A DNA stretch of 64,000 nt from Isoetes taiwanensis (Eukaryota > Streptophyta > Lycopodiopsida > Isoetales > Isoetaceae), in the NCBI GenBank assembly GCA_021234155.1, contig JAJEKV010000162.1, forward strand, positions 339,449 through 403,448. The letters run 5' to 3'. Shown here piece by piece: positions 35,508-47,517 of this stretch; within the stretch, counting starts at the first letter, position 1; each line of letters starts with the position of its first letter. The notes beneath the pieces were generated by a model. It had not been told where the DNA came from, did no database searches, and worked only from the letters and a program-made list of their open reading frames with translations. The position numbers were made by a program, and so were the translations under genes.

Positions 35508-36310
35508 TCTTATATTATAATGTTATTGTGTAAGTGTTGGACCCAGCCCTAATTTGGGCGGCCCAGATTTGATAAAATCAATGGAAGAGATGATGCCACG
35601 TAAGATTCTTTAATTTGGGCGGCCCAGATTTGATAAAATCAATGGAAGAGATGATGCCACGTAAGATTCTTTAAGATAACTTGGGGTTTTTTTCTATTCT
35701 CTCTTATCTTTTCCAGGGGTTTCTTTACGGTAGCGGGGGAGGGGTCGCCATCGCTGCATATGCCCCTTTGGCTACTTCTCGGAACAACGGTGCAACTCCG
35801 GAGCAAAGAGTTGGTCATAGGGCATTGTCTGAATTAACCCTTTCGGATCATAGTGGAAAAGGAAGGCATAAGGTGCATAGCCATTTCAATCGAAGGTTTT
35901 GGAGCTTCTTTGAAATGATTCTTGAGACAAGAAGAAGAATCATATCATCCCCAGCCATGTCATTGTTCCGTGCGAGATGCTATTCCTTCTCGCAAAAGCT
36001 GGTCGCGTTGCCACGATGTTTATGTGCTATGGTTTTTCTTCCGGTTCGGGCAATACAACCCTCAAATGGCAAAGGACTCTCCCGGTACCGCGGGGCTTCA
36101 ATGACGAGTTGCAAGAAACCGCATGCACGGGGACTACTTTTGGGATCAAAATACCGCCAGATACAAAGCCCGACCACGCCACATGTTCAATAGACTCAAG
36201 TATTGATGGATCTGCATACGGTTTTGCTGAAAAAACCCCTTGATGGTGAAGTCATTGTTTATGGTTCAAATGCATATGATGTTGATAACGAAGTTATGCA
36301 GGTACGTTGC
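35508..36310 (+). mobile_element. Helitron F, 5' end with captured exon
   Basis: 5' terminus TCTTATATTATAATG at 35508, preceded by A, followed by the shared subterminal GTTGGACCCAGCCCTAATTT. A 61-bp subterminal block is tandemly duplicated (about 35551 and 35612). An exon-like stretch follows at 35690-36300. Readings include GDYFWDQNTARYKARPRHMF and, near the end, KKPLDGEVIVYGSNAYDVDN then EVMQ before CAG/GTACGT, a good 5' splice site. Frames shift at least twice. The host gene is not recognised. No 3' hairpin with CTAG was found downstream, so I cannot give the end of the element. Confidence 0.6.
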
Positions 36311-38910
36311 AGAGCATAGAAGTGGTTAAAAGCATAGAAATACAGATGTGAAGCCTATTCTAACAATGCATCATTTTGCCATGGTTGTTCCTGTAATATC
36401 TTATGGCATTCATCAAACTAAAAGATGATTTGAGCTTCTTGGAATGTTCTGGTATAAGCTACGTGCAAACATTCTGACGATTTTGAGCTGCAGGGATTTC
36501 TCAGTGTGTATCCAAACAATCTTCAATGACATTTAGAGGAAAAATGAGATCACATTTTGTCCCATTAAGGGATGATTAAAATGCCATGTCAGCTTTTTAA
36601 ACTGTCCAATAAGAGAGGAGCTCCAGTATATCTCATTCCAGTATTATGTGGCAGCCTGTAATTAATGCAGCTGCAACTAACTTCTGTAGTATCATTTTTT
36701 CATTATAACTTTTGATCCAGAACTCCGATTCAAAAACTTTTTGTAGCAATGGGTTCGTCTTCACAAGATCTATCTAGTGATAACCCATTCATACATCTTT
36801 TACGATATAAATATATAAGAAATAAGCAAAAAATCATATTTTTTTAAGGTTAACGCATATGATCATATTGAAATACATCATAACCATATATCATTGGAAA
36901 GATCTTTTCATTCCGCATCTAATGCAACAAACGCCGCAACATTTTGATAAGTGGATCAAAAGTTATGGGGAAAAAACAACAGCAATGAAGTTGTTAATGC
37001 TGCATTAATTGCAGTTAATAGAGGGTAGCCATTCCATTGGAGGATTCTTATGGGGATAAAATGAGATCTCAAATTTCCTCTAATGCTTCAGAAATTGTGA
37101 CAGAAGGATGAGCTTGCCTATTACCAAGGTTAGTAACATGATCCGAATTATTGTCTGAGATGAAATGCATAGTTCCTAGAAATGGATCTGGCCTCCTTAT
37201 GCCATAGATGAAAGGTCATCTGACTATGTTATCCGCACCTTGAATGACAGAGCAGTAAATTAGATAATATAGTGTACCAATGCATGTGTAAAAGAACTTT
37301 GTTTCTATATTGATCCTCCTTTGAGTTGTTTGACCCAGGTTGTATGTGCTAGATTAGGTAATATATTGCCTTTCCATGTGTCTATACAGTGGATAAATTC
37401 TTTGTGCTTACTTCTCTATGCGCGCCTAACCGATCAATTAATTACCCAGGTTGTATGCGCTAGATTAGGTAATACATTGCCTTTCCATGTGTCCATATAG
37501 TGGAAAAGTTCTTTATGCCTACTCCTCTGTGCGCGCCTAAGCAACAATCGATTGTAAACTATGCTTAGCGTTGGCGATGAATCAGGCCTTTACTCTGTTG
37601 CCTTCTCAGAGACCATTAAGAGAGATGGAAAATTCAGAATATTTAAGGTTATTGCAAAGATTCTAAGGAATCCAAGTAATGTAGTTGCACAAGTGCCTTG
37701 CTTCTAATAAACATTATGGCTGTGTCGTTATGAAGTAAATTAGCTTCTGCAAATTTGAAGCTATTAAATTTGTGATTGTAGTGGAATACGCCTTCCAACA
37801 TGTGCGAATGACAAACTCTGGTGTGCCAACAAATACATGCTTATATTGTTCTTGAGCTACTACTCTTCAGACAAGCAGATGCCTTTCAGCCCACTTTGCC
37901 CCTGAAAGTATGCATTTCTAAATAGTGTGAGTGATAAAGCCCTTCAACACATCAAGCAAAGTCTTCAGTTCTGTAGCATGCAGTAGCGGGCTTTTTCTGG
38001 CATCTTCCATCTTCCATTTCATATGCAGTAACTGCCTGTTATATCAGATGCTCCAAATTTGACGATTATTGAACATGACTAACTAGCAGTAATGAAAACT
38101 GTAATAAGATACAAGCTTCAAGTTCTCTTTCAGTGCATGTTCACAACATTGAGATTAACCAACTTTTCCATATGATAGTTCTGCAGCTATTATAGAGGTT
38201 ATGTGTTTGAGCTACAAATACAGTGGGTCAATGCATGAATTCAGCTAGCACATGCTCAAGGATGCAGGATAGTTTATATTCTTTTCTTTTCCATGTCAGT
38301 CAATGATACTTTTATGGTGTAAAACCTTTTCTGACTTTTGTATTTATATTCCAAGAAGATCCAAATACAAAGGCATGTCTCTCCCTCTGCAAAACTAGGA
38401 AGTGCAATGGTTCAATATAAGCATTTTGCTGAATGATGCATAACTACAAGAAAGGGTATTTAAAATTGGAATTTCAATAAAAATTTTCTATGTCTACTGC
38501 AATCAAGTGTAAGCATCACTTGATTGCAAGGATCCACAAAGACCCGACCAGATACAGACCATATACAAAATGCACAATTATGAATTTAAAGAAATTTGGT
38601 TGCAATTTGACTAGACGGTGTACTTATAATATATATGACATTGATTGGATTGCTCTAATCAAGAAAAATATATGCATAAATGGTTTTAGCATATAAGCAG
38701 CATCAAACAATACTTCCACTTTCTGTTAAATAACAAACTCTAATGAACAATGAAATGACACAATTCGGCAAACAACATAAAGGAGGGTTGTTTTTCATAA
38801 TTTCGTTCTAAATGCAGCCCTTCAATCCATATTAAACTATGTGCAACTATAATCCAAGACACAAAACACGCAAGCCAAACTAATTAATTGCAACTATTGT
38901 AACTGCGCAT
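36311..38910. other. AT-rich, intron-like sequence; no gene recognised
   Basis: Follows the splice-donor-like GTACGT and is probably the continuation of Helitron F cargo or its flank. A direct duplication of about 110 bp lies at 37.33-37.55 kb. No exon could be assigned. Confidence 0.45.
37335..37545. repeat. Tandem duplication, ~110-bp unit
   Basis: ACCCAGGTTGTATGYGCTAG through TGTGCGCGCCTAA is present at about 37336 and 37445 with several substitutions. Confidence 0.85.
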
Positions 38911-39331
38911 TAACCAACACATAACTACCATTGAGACCATTGAATCCAACACATTTAAATTAAAATCCCCCTTAAACCCCCTTTGGTTTGGGTGCATATT
39001 CACACGGGGGGTGACTCCGGGCAACGAGAGCTGTTGGATAGGCATATTCACCCCTTATTCCTTAATCTACACCGTACGTAAAGTTCCTCGTTTGTGGGGT
39101 ATGCAAGTACAAGATTTGCTATACTGTATAACAACATTCACAAAATACTATAAGATTTCAAGCTTTAATACTATATGGTGTTGATTTCAGACGTGCAAAA
39201 TACAAATACGAGGGGCTCTCGCTGCCTACGCCACCCCGTGTGAATATGCACCCAAACCAAAGGGGGTTTAAGGGGATTTTAGTTTAAATGTGTTGGATTC
39301 AATGGTCTCAATGGTAGTTATGTGTTGGTTA
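38911..39331. mobile_element. Foldback/MITE-like inverted repeat
   Basis: The left arm 38911-39036 starts TAACCAACACATAACTACCA. The right arm 39210-39331 is its reverse complement with about 90% identity by eye. A ~170-bp spacer separates them. There is no ORF. Related TATGTGTTGGTTRT motifs are repeated just outside the right arm (39395-39434), so the exact end and target duplication are unclear. Confidence 0.8.
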
Positions 39332-39334
39332 TTA

Positions 39335-40970
39335 TACTAAAAATTTTGGGCCCTTGCCCCCTAAAAAAAAAAGGCATCGTAAGAATATTAATTAATGTTA
39401 ATGGTTGTTATGTGTTGGTTGTTATGTGTTGGTTATGACATAAGAATATATCAATGTTGTACTATAATTACATTTCTAAGGTTTCCAATTGCATCAAATT
39501 AGGAAAGGATGGTGGTTGGGCCATATTTAAAACCTCATAAAACTTGGATAACCACCATATTCAATACCATATTGCAACGTATGAACATCAGAATTTCAAG
39601 TGCAACTATTGTGTAACAAAAGTACCAAGATGATTGCATCATTCCACACTAAGAATACTATCCCCAATATGAAGTAATATCGCAAGATATTTGCAATGAG
39701 AAACAAATTCTATAATCCACATTCCACGTTGCGCAAAATGTTCGTATGGAGTTGGAGTTGTTCATATGGAGTCATGCGCAGAAAGGATAACGGACATGAC
39801 ATCTGGATAAAGGACTCGACATCAGTTTCACCACTTTGGTACAAATCCAAGGTTAATGCTAGACTACATCTTTTTTTATTAAGAGGAGGGTTATGTGGAG
39901 TTCTTTTCTCTACATCTGCATCTGCATAAAAGATTTTAAAGCTCACCACAAGTTGAAGCATATGCATATATAACTAGCAAAAGTATTCCCACGGATTTTA
40001 AAGCTCACCACAAGTTGAAGCATATGCATATATAACTAGGAAAAGTATTCCCACGGGCTTTGATCAACAAATGCACTTGTCTGTCCCAACTTGCTCAAAT
40101 CTGGCACTCTCACTAGCATCATCAAAGACGAAAGAACCCATAATGACATATTCAACAAAACTTGGACTTATTCAGATATAATAGACTGGGGTATCATTTT
40201 AAGATTACATGTCATGTTTAATTTTTTATTTCAAGATACTTATAATTTTTACAAGTTCTAATTATATAACTTTATCTTTAAATTTAAAGTATAATTGTTA
40301 TAGAAATATAAACAATTGCTTTCCTAACTAATTTTCACGTGAATCTATTTATAATTAGACATTTCGAGAATATAAAATTTTAATTTTCAGCGAGTTCTTA
40401 ACAAATTTAAAATTTGGCAATCAAGCACAATTTCATTATATATGGACTTTCTCTGAGTCCATATGCCTCTGAAATGATGCCTATTTTTTAAAATATTGCA
40501 TTTTTTTTATTAAAACGATGCATTACTTTGGGAATTGTGCTGGTAGATGAGCTGGCAGGCATTATGTCAATTGGCTTACGAAAGAGAAATATAGGACAGT
40601 GTTTTTGAAAATAACCCTCATCGTCAGAGGTGTTGTTAGTTAAGACGAGCTTGTGCAAAATATTCAGACTAATTTCCATTCTCTCCATGAATTCTTGGGA
40701 GCTAGTGATTTATTTCCCTTCTCTTCCACCTCATGTAGAGGCGACTTCTCGATCTGTGAAAACTCTCAAAACTCTCGTAGCCATTGATTCTGCACAGCAA
40801 TAAAAGTTCGGTTAGAATAAAAGGTTTCGCCAACTAAAAAAAAACACCGCCATTTAAATACCTATATGCTAAGAAAAAATTACCCTTGGGGGTGTTTTTT
40901 TTTTTTTGAAGAACTGTGTCATCAATATATTAAAAGAATGGTAATGTTACAAAGCAAAGAATGGTAAAAT
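39335..40970. other. AT-rich sequence; no gene seen
   Basis: Contains a 57-bp tandem duplication at 39936-40052 (TTTTAAAGCTCACCACAAGT and following) and an isolated AAGCACAATTTCATTAT at 40424. The latter equals the tip of the large element's terminal repeat. No coding sequence. Confidence 0.5.
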
Positions 40971-40971
40971 T

Positions 40972-41557
40972 ACCCTTGGGGGTGTTGCCTTGCATGGCAA
41001 AACGTTTTCCCCCAAAGGCCAAACTGGGCGAGCGCCCAATTTGCCCCCAAGGGGTGTTGCCTTGCATGGCAAAAAGTTTTCCCCCAAGGGCCAAACTAGC
41101 CGGGCGCTCAATTTGCCCCAGGGGGTATTGCCTTTCATGGAAAGAAGTTTCTCCGCAAGGGCCAAATTGGGCGGGCGCCCAATTTGCCCCAGGGGGGTGT
41201 TGCTTGCATGGAAAAATGTTTTCCCCCAAAGGTCAAACTGGGCGGGCGCCCAATTTGCCCCAGGGGGTGTTGCCTTTCATGGAAAAAAGTTTTTCCCCAA
41301 GGGCCAAACTGGGCGGGCGCCCAATTTGCTCCCGGAGGGGGGTATATTGCCTTGCATGGCAAAATGTTTTCTCCCAAAGGTCAAACTGAGCGGGCGCCCA
41401 ACTTGCCCGGAGGTGTTGCCATGCATGGCAAAAGGTATTTTCCCAAGGGCTTTTCCCAAGGGCCAAACTGGGCGGGCGCCCAATTTGCCCCAGGGGGGTG
41501 TTGCTTGCATGGCAAAACGTTTTCCCCCAAAGGTCAAACTGGGCGGGCGCCCAATTT
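40972..41557. repeat. 72-bp minisatellite, left part (about 8 units)
   Basis: Units contain GGTGTTGCCTTGCATGGCAA, AAGTTTTCCCCCAAGGGCC, AAACTGGGCGGGCGCCCAAT and TTGCCCCAGG. The TGCATGG/TTCATGG landmark falls at 40991, 41063, 41134, 41205, 41277, 41353, 41422 and 41506. The period is a multiple of three, and both strands stay open in several frames, which gives spurious repeat ORFs. The array is interrupted at ATTT by the 11.7-kb element and resumes at 53274 in the same orientation. Confidence 0.92.
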
Positions 41558-41587
41558 AAGCACAATTTCATTAAAATGGGAAATTTC
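41558..41587 (+). repeat. Left terminal inverted repeat
   Basis: Starts AAGCACAATTTCATTAAAAT and pairs with 53244-53273. It abuts the minisatellite at CCCAATTT. Confidence 0.8.
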
Positions 41588-43561
41588 GTGATTCCAATTA
41601 GATACGAAAATCTTTTTTAGTTCATTTAATGCCAATTTTTTAAGCAATTATAGCGCCATTAAGAAAAAATATGCCTCTAAAGTGTCATTTATTGGCGCCA
41701 TTAAAAATACTAACAGTGCATATAAAGAAGGTAAAGAAACATAACATCACAAAATTAGTTAAAATTTCCAAATTCACCAATTTGCATATCAAAATTTTTG
41801 CCACAACAGGCAAAAAGGGAGTCTTTACAAAAGTATTATTGTACAATTTAATATTATAATCACAAAATTCAGGGTTCCTCATCAGGATCAGCTTCTGCAT
41901 CAGGATCAGCTTCTGCATCAGGATCAGGTTCCACATCAGGATCAGGTTCCACATCAGGATCAGGTTCAGCATCGCCAGGGCCATGGCTAGAAGAAGCACC
42001 CATAGGATCGACCTGAAAGGTCTCAAACGCTGTGGCAGTGAAAGTGGGATCATTAAGCATGTCCAGATCGAATTGTGCGTTCTTGATCTCATCATAGTCC
42101 ACATCGGGTGGAGCTTCAGGCATCTCTGTATTTGATGGATCTACAGTTTCTTCAGCAACAGTACCTTGTCTCTCTGTCACAGGAACTGCTGAAAGTATAG
42201 GATTCAGTAGGCGGTCAAGCCTATCAAGAATCCCCTTTAGGCACTCATGCTTAAGCGGGTCACTTTCGAAGACAATGCAAAATCTCTTATTCATCAATGA
42301 AGCCCGGCCAAAAGAACCACAGGAGAAGTAATCAAACACCCCTGTTCCTGGCGGTACCATTTTCTGCACGAGGTAGGAGCATGTGGCAGGCCCCAGCTGG
42401 TTTCTCATGATTATGTCCCCTGGCAAGCCTTGCCAGCTGTACCTGAATCTGCTGTTGCAGAGCTTTCCTGCCATAGCCTCGGTCTCCACCTCTTCGTCTT
42501 CTGCGTTAGGCACAGGAACTGGTGGCAGTTCTTGAGGATGATCGTTGAAGGGGAATTTGAGGTCAATTTCATCGACAAGAGGACCTGCAGTGGCCTGAAT
42601 CTTTGTGGCGTACACTAGTGCATGGACCTCCTGAACTCCTGGGGCAGGCGGATTTTTGTATTCGTCCTCATACGTGCCAATAAAAACTCTGGATCTGGAA
42701 TCCAGATCATCCAACACAGATGAAATCAAAAAATTATGCTCTGGCCTTGCAAAGACCACTATCCAGAAAGAATCAGCTGTGGTGTTCTTTACAGCTGTAT
42801 TAAAGAAATTAGACAGAGTGGTCTTGTCCCACATTGGAGTGATGCCTCTAGTGTCCAGGGCTATCAAGGATGCTGGTACAGGATTGCAAACAAATTGCCC
42901 CCTGCTGTCAGTTAGTTCAACTTCGCAACGGAAGTCTTCAGTATCCTCCCTCTGCAAGACAGCATTGCGTATGAATTTTGCCAAGGCAGGTGGCACGTTA
43001 CCGAAAACTCCTTCCTTGGTCACGCCAACTTCAACCCACTTACTATGCAAGGTGGCCATGGAAATTAGGTCGCTGTCCTCGAAGCCCGCCACCGCAGTAC
43101 TGAGATCAGTGAAGGATTTAAACTTCCTCGGAAAATTATCCTTCACATATTCAAAAATCTCCTTCTTCAAGAACGATATAGATCGTAGTGTCTTTGCCCT
43201 TGTCTTGAAGAAGTGCTTACCTGTATAATCAGAGGTGACCTTCACGTAGGTATTCCCATCCAGCACCTCCTGGAACAAAATCCGACAGTCTTCATAGTCC
43301 ATACCCCTAATGCACCTCAGGTATGTCTGACTGAAGTAGTCGCACTCTTTTGACCAGTTACAGGTAATAGTCTGTCCCTTATTATCTTTTAGTTTGCAAG
43401 ATTTCCACAAGTTCCAAAGGGACATGAATAGCTGAAAAATATCCTCTGGCATGAAGACCCACTGGTTGAAATCTTTCGGTTGCTTACCACGCATGGTAAC
43501 TTCAGCCAAAGCGGATAACGGCGAAAACAAGAAGAAGTTAGTTTTGAATGCAAATGATTAT

Positions 43562-43675
43562 GAAATAGCGCCGCGGCGCCATTTGTTTACCAAATGGCGC
43601 CGTGGCGCCATTTGGTGACCAAATGGCGCCGTGGCGCCATTTCCTCAGCAAATGGCGCCGTGGCGCCATTTGGTA
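43562..43675. repeat. GGCGCC palindromes in the intron
   Basis: Three to four copies of AAATGGCGCC-GTG-GGCGCCATTT-type palindromes, about 30 bp apart, in the intron of the minus-strand gene. They match the larger array at 45.5-46.3 kb. Confidence 0.9.
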
Positions 43676-44543
43676 ATCTAGCAGAAAAGTAAAACACGAT
43701 GTACCTTGTATGGTTCTGAACGAGATTGCCCGCGTCCCGATGGATCAGGCTTCCCGCAAAGAGCATATTGTTGCCGCAGTTGGGTTATTTTATCAATGAA
43801 AGGCTCCTTGAAGATAGTCTTGGCAGCGATATCATTGACTTCACAACCGAAAGCTGCGAGCACTCTTGCTTTCGTCCACCCACCCGGAACAAGACTTCGG
43901 CAATTCCGATACTCATAAATTTTTGCCATTTGTTCTTGGGACTTGGTTGTCTTGAGTCTTCTACAAACAAGGCAAGGCGGCCATAACAAGAATGATTGCC
44001 ATTCACTATGTAATAGTTCATCCCCATGAGGTCATCCTCGATTTTTCCAAGGATGTAGTTTCTTTGTGAGGGGATTGAATGGAATCACGTCCCGAGGGAG
44101 TAAACACCGGATGTGGGTCTCTTTGAAAGGATTCCACTAAGGTCTTGGCGTGCTCCATATTTCTTGGCCTAGATGTCAGTTTGCGGGCCCTTGGTATAGG
44201 CTGAACACGTTTATTCGTTTTATAAATGTGATGCCCAGAGGAAAAAGATGGCGGTGGTCAATGATCTTCTGTAACGTGTTCTGTGCCGTCTTCTCCTCTT
44301 CTGATCTTTCCACCTTAAGATTTGGAGGCACCTCGAGCAAGTCTTTGAGCTATTCTTAATGTGAGCTTCTTTGGCTCTGTCTTCTTAATGGGGACCCTTT
44401 TGGCCGGCGTGCCCGCAGAATCTTGGATATGTGATGGGCTTGGAACTTCACCACCACTTACGGCGTGCTCGTCGCTCCTCTCATCTTGCGTCTGGGGGCG
44501 CCATCGGGACTTGGAGTCCGAGTGTCTCTCCTCTGTTTTTTAG

Positions 44544-44860
44544 GTGTCCTCTCCTTCTCAGAGGACTCCCCCCTGTGCTTCTTCTTCTTTTTCCCTTCTA
44601 TTGCTTCTGGTTCCCTTTCCTCTCCGTCCCTTTCCTGCCCGCCTTGTTCTTCCTTCCTCCCTTTCCCGTCCTTTTCCTTGTCTTTCTTGTCTTTCTTCTT
44701 CCTTTCCTTCCTTTCTTTCTTTTCCTTTTCTTTCCTTTCCTTCTTCTCTTTCTTTTCCTTATCAGGATCTTAGGTGGTCCTTTCTCTTCACCTTCCCCTT
44801 GTCCGCCGCCTTTCCTTGCTCGGCTTCACGGCCATCTTCCTCGATGCTTGGATGAGGGAG
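44544..44860 (-). repeat. Pyrimidine-rich low-complexity tract
   Basis: Almost pure C/T on the plus strand. Read minus it encodes a Lys/Glu/Arg-rich stretch within the element's minus-strand gene. Plus-strand ORFs here are shadows. Confidence 0.8.
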
Positions 44861-45499
44861 TCTTTTTAAGTGCGGTGCGGTACCCTCCTTAGGTTTTTTC
44901 TTCACGCTAGCGGTTTTCCAGCCCGCCCCGTGTCCACAATGGCGGGTAGTTTCTGTTGGGCTAATGCCTTGACAACGAATGAAGCGAGTTCTTCGACTTC
45001 GTTCAAGCGATTGCGAAGAATCATAAAACCCCTCAAGATTTCTTGTGGACCTCGATATCGGCTTCTTCAAAGGCTGTTGTATGATGTGAGCCCGACCTTG
45101 CTTTCTCGCCCGAACCGGCTACATTTGCTATACTAGCGGACATTATTGTGGGATCATAAAACTTCCAGTCCACATAGTAGACTATTATTCTCTGCTGCAC
45201 TGTGTCTTCACGGACCACCACGATCCAATCTTCGCCCGCTCTTGCTAGTCAACCTCATGTTAACCAAGATACCCGGTGGTAAATTCCGACTCTTGGGGCC
45301 GTCTCCTTTATCGGCGGGCTCTCTTCTGCGATCTCCTTTCGAGCCGTAGAGGTGGAGGGCTCACCCGCGTTATTTCCATGCACCGTTCCTATCATCGGCA
45401 TGATAGTGCAGTCGGATTGAAATTGTGTTTACGAGCGTAACATAGCTGCAACAAAGGCGCGCCGGCAACAAAGGCATCAATAACTCTGACTGAAACAAG

Positions 45500-46260
45500 T
45501 AGACAGACCAGACGACTAAGCAAATGGCGCCATGGCGCCATTTGCATCTGAGTTCATTGCAATCTACACAAATGTAAGATAATAGACATCAGATGGCGCG
45601 ATAGACAATAGACATCAAATCAGAAGACAATAGACATCAAATGGCGGCGGTCGGCGCCATTTATAACAAGAAGACCATTTGCCTACAACAATACAATATT
45701 GTAAGCTACTGAACATTAAACGGCGCCATGGCGCCATTTGTCAACCACAGGTCCCTAATGTAAGACAATAGACATCAAATGGCGCGGTAGCGCTATTTGC
45801 CAACAAGAAGACCATTTTCCAACAACAATACATTGTAAGCTACTAAACATTAAAAGCGGCCATGGCCATTTATCAACTCCACCTGAGGACCCTAATGTAA
45901 GACAATAGACATCAAATGGCGCGGTGGCGCCATTTTCCAACAAGAAGACCATTTGCCAACAATACCCTATTGTAAGCTAATGAACATTAAACGGCGCCAT
46001 GGCGCCATTTGTCAACCACAGGCCCCTAATGTAAGATAATAGACATCAAATGGCGCGATGGCGCCATTTGCAAACAACAATACCCAAAAATAGGACAATA
46101 AACATCAAATGGCGCGATGGCGCCATTTGCCAACAACAAGACCCTAATGTAAGCTAGTGGACATCAAATGGCGCCATGGCGCCATTTCTCAGCTACAGAC
46201 ACAAATTCAGCAACAAGATTCGAAATGGCGCGGCGGCGCCATTTCGGCCAAAAGAAACAG
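45500..46260. repeat. Array of GGCGCC palindromes between the divergent genes
   Basis: About 11 copies of a near-perfect palindrome with core ATGGCGCCATGGCGCCAT or variants (GCGATGGCGCC, GCGGTGGCGCC). They are spaced 55-75 bp apart and separated by a recurrent spacer (TAATGTAAGACAATAGACAT). Copies lie at about 45523, 45635, 45719, 45775, 45913, 45991, 46046, 46106, 46166 and 46223. The position upstream of the minus-strand start suggests protein-binding sites, but this is inference. Confidence 0.9.
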
Positions 46261-46261
46261 T

Positions 46262-47500
46262 GCAAGTAGATGACATACCTGTGCCTTCCGGTGTGCTAGC
46301 CGCTGTCTCCACATTCCGAGTTGCTCCAGAATTGTCGACTTCCATTTCGAGCGCCTTGATTTTGGCCCAGAAACTGGTGTGTAGCTTGATGGAGTGAGTA
46401 TTTGACGAATCGGGGAAATGGCGCCGGAAAAACTAAAACCGGGGGCGTGCGCTGAAAGGGCGCTGGCGCTTAAGCGCCGGTGAAGGGCCAAGGCCGGGCG
46501 CTAGGGTCGAAGGCCCGAGCTGGAATACGAAATGAAAGCGCAAATGAGGTCCTCCAGAAAAACAATGGGGCATAACTAACTTTGGCCGCTGGCTGTCTGC
46601 TGCACCACAGGCGGGCAGCTAGGGCCCGTGGCTGTCCAGGCGCCCATGCCCGCCAAGCCGCCCATGCCCGCTGACGCCCGTGGCGGTCCAGGCGGGCATG
46701 CCCGCCCATGCCCGTGGCGGTCCAGACGCCCATGCCCGCCCAAAATTGAATTTTGAAATTCGAATATTTCCCGCCCTACCGCCCGCCCGCCCAAATTTGA
46801 ACATAGAATTCAAAAATCCCGCCCGTAATTTGAAAATTTGCCACCACAAAATTTAAAATTCCCGCCCGTGAATTGAAATTTGGCTGCCACTTGTCCGAAG
46901 TCGAATGGTCCGCTTTTAAAATTGTACTTTGCATTTAAAGCTCCCTCTTTGTCGCCGTTCTTCCTCTTAAGGCGACCATGCCACGACAGCAGCGTTTTAG
47001 ATTACCGCGATTCGGTAGCTTTCGAATCCGCTGTTCGTTTCATTACCCGCTTCGCGCCAAAGGCGCTTCTTTTTTCGGTAGCGTGGCGAGAAACTTTGCA
47101 AAGCGCATCGCGTCTTTGTCGGTAGCTTTCTTCTTGGCTCCACGAAATCCCGGGTGATTCTTGGCGCTTTCTTCTTGGCCTTCGGTTCTCTGCCGAATTC
47201 ATCTGGCGGGATTAGCTTCTTTTTCTGTTCCATCTTTTGCTTTCGGTACATACCACCATGGATCTATCTAATATCAAGTAAGTCCACTATTTACGGTAGG
47301 AATAATGTTACGGTAGGTGTAAGCGTGTTCAAATCTTTGAATTTCATCTTGCCGGGACCACGAAACTTGGTTTCACTTGCGAGTTTGCATGGGGTGCCCA
47401 TGTTATGCATGCACGCTCTTATTGACACATATCTGACAATGGGAGCAAGAATGCATAACATAGGCACCTCGATGTAGATTTTGTGATGGAGCTTAGTCAA
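46262..47500. other. Intergenic region of the 11.7-kb element; GC-rich repeats, no gene assigned
   Basis: 46.59-46.74 kb has GGCGGTCCAGGCGGGCATGC-like repeats (period ~30). 46.74-46.88 kb has CCCGCCC-AATTTGAA motifs. 47.0-47.25 kb reads weakly on the minus strand as a basic peptide (MEQKKKLIPPDEFGREPKAK), not assigned. 47.37-47.47 kb contains an inverted pair GCATAACATAGGCACC / GGTGCCCATGTTATGC. Confidence 0.5.
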
Positions 47501-47517
47501 ATCGCCTCATGGCTCCC

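Larger units (their letters stand above)
41869..45401 (-). pseudogene. ParB-like/DNA-methyltransferase-like protein of the 11.7-kb element
   Basis: Start ATG at 45401-45399 (MPMIGTVHGNNAGEPSTST). In order: a low-complexity N-terminus, a helical segment EILRGFMILRNRLNEVEELA (about 45.03 kb), a K/E/R-rich stretch (44.86-44.56 kb), then RCLLPRDVIPFNPLT and YYIVNGNHS (44.1-43.98 kb), resembling the ParB/sulfiredoxin-like loop with its G-[NQ]-H. SEPYK precedes a GT splice donor at about 43.70 kb, giving a ~0.2-kb intron. The 43530-41869 frame has LDTRGITPMWD (position of methyltransferase motif IV) and FDYFSCGSFGRASL (motif I, C-terminal, so permuted). Both are inferred homologies. The catalytic DPPY is replaced by DTRG. 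The last 30 residues are acidic DPDxEx repeats. The exon from 43.5 kb is intact; upstream parts are frameshifted. It probably modifies or binds DNA. Confidence 0.6.

Noticed and set aside
40961-41591. Repeat-protein ORFs of 100-190 residues (GQTGRAPNLPQGVL-type) on both strands
   Set aside because: They are translations of the 72-bp minisatellite. Several frames are open at once because the period is a multiple of three.
45500-46260. Regularly spaced palindromic repeats resembling a CRISPR array
   Set aside because: Spacers are themselves repetitive, the repeats vary, and the setting is a plant transposon with no cas genes.
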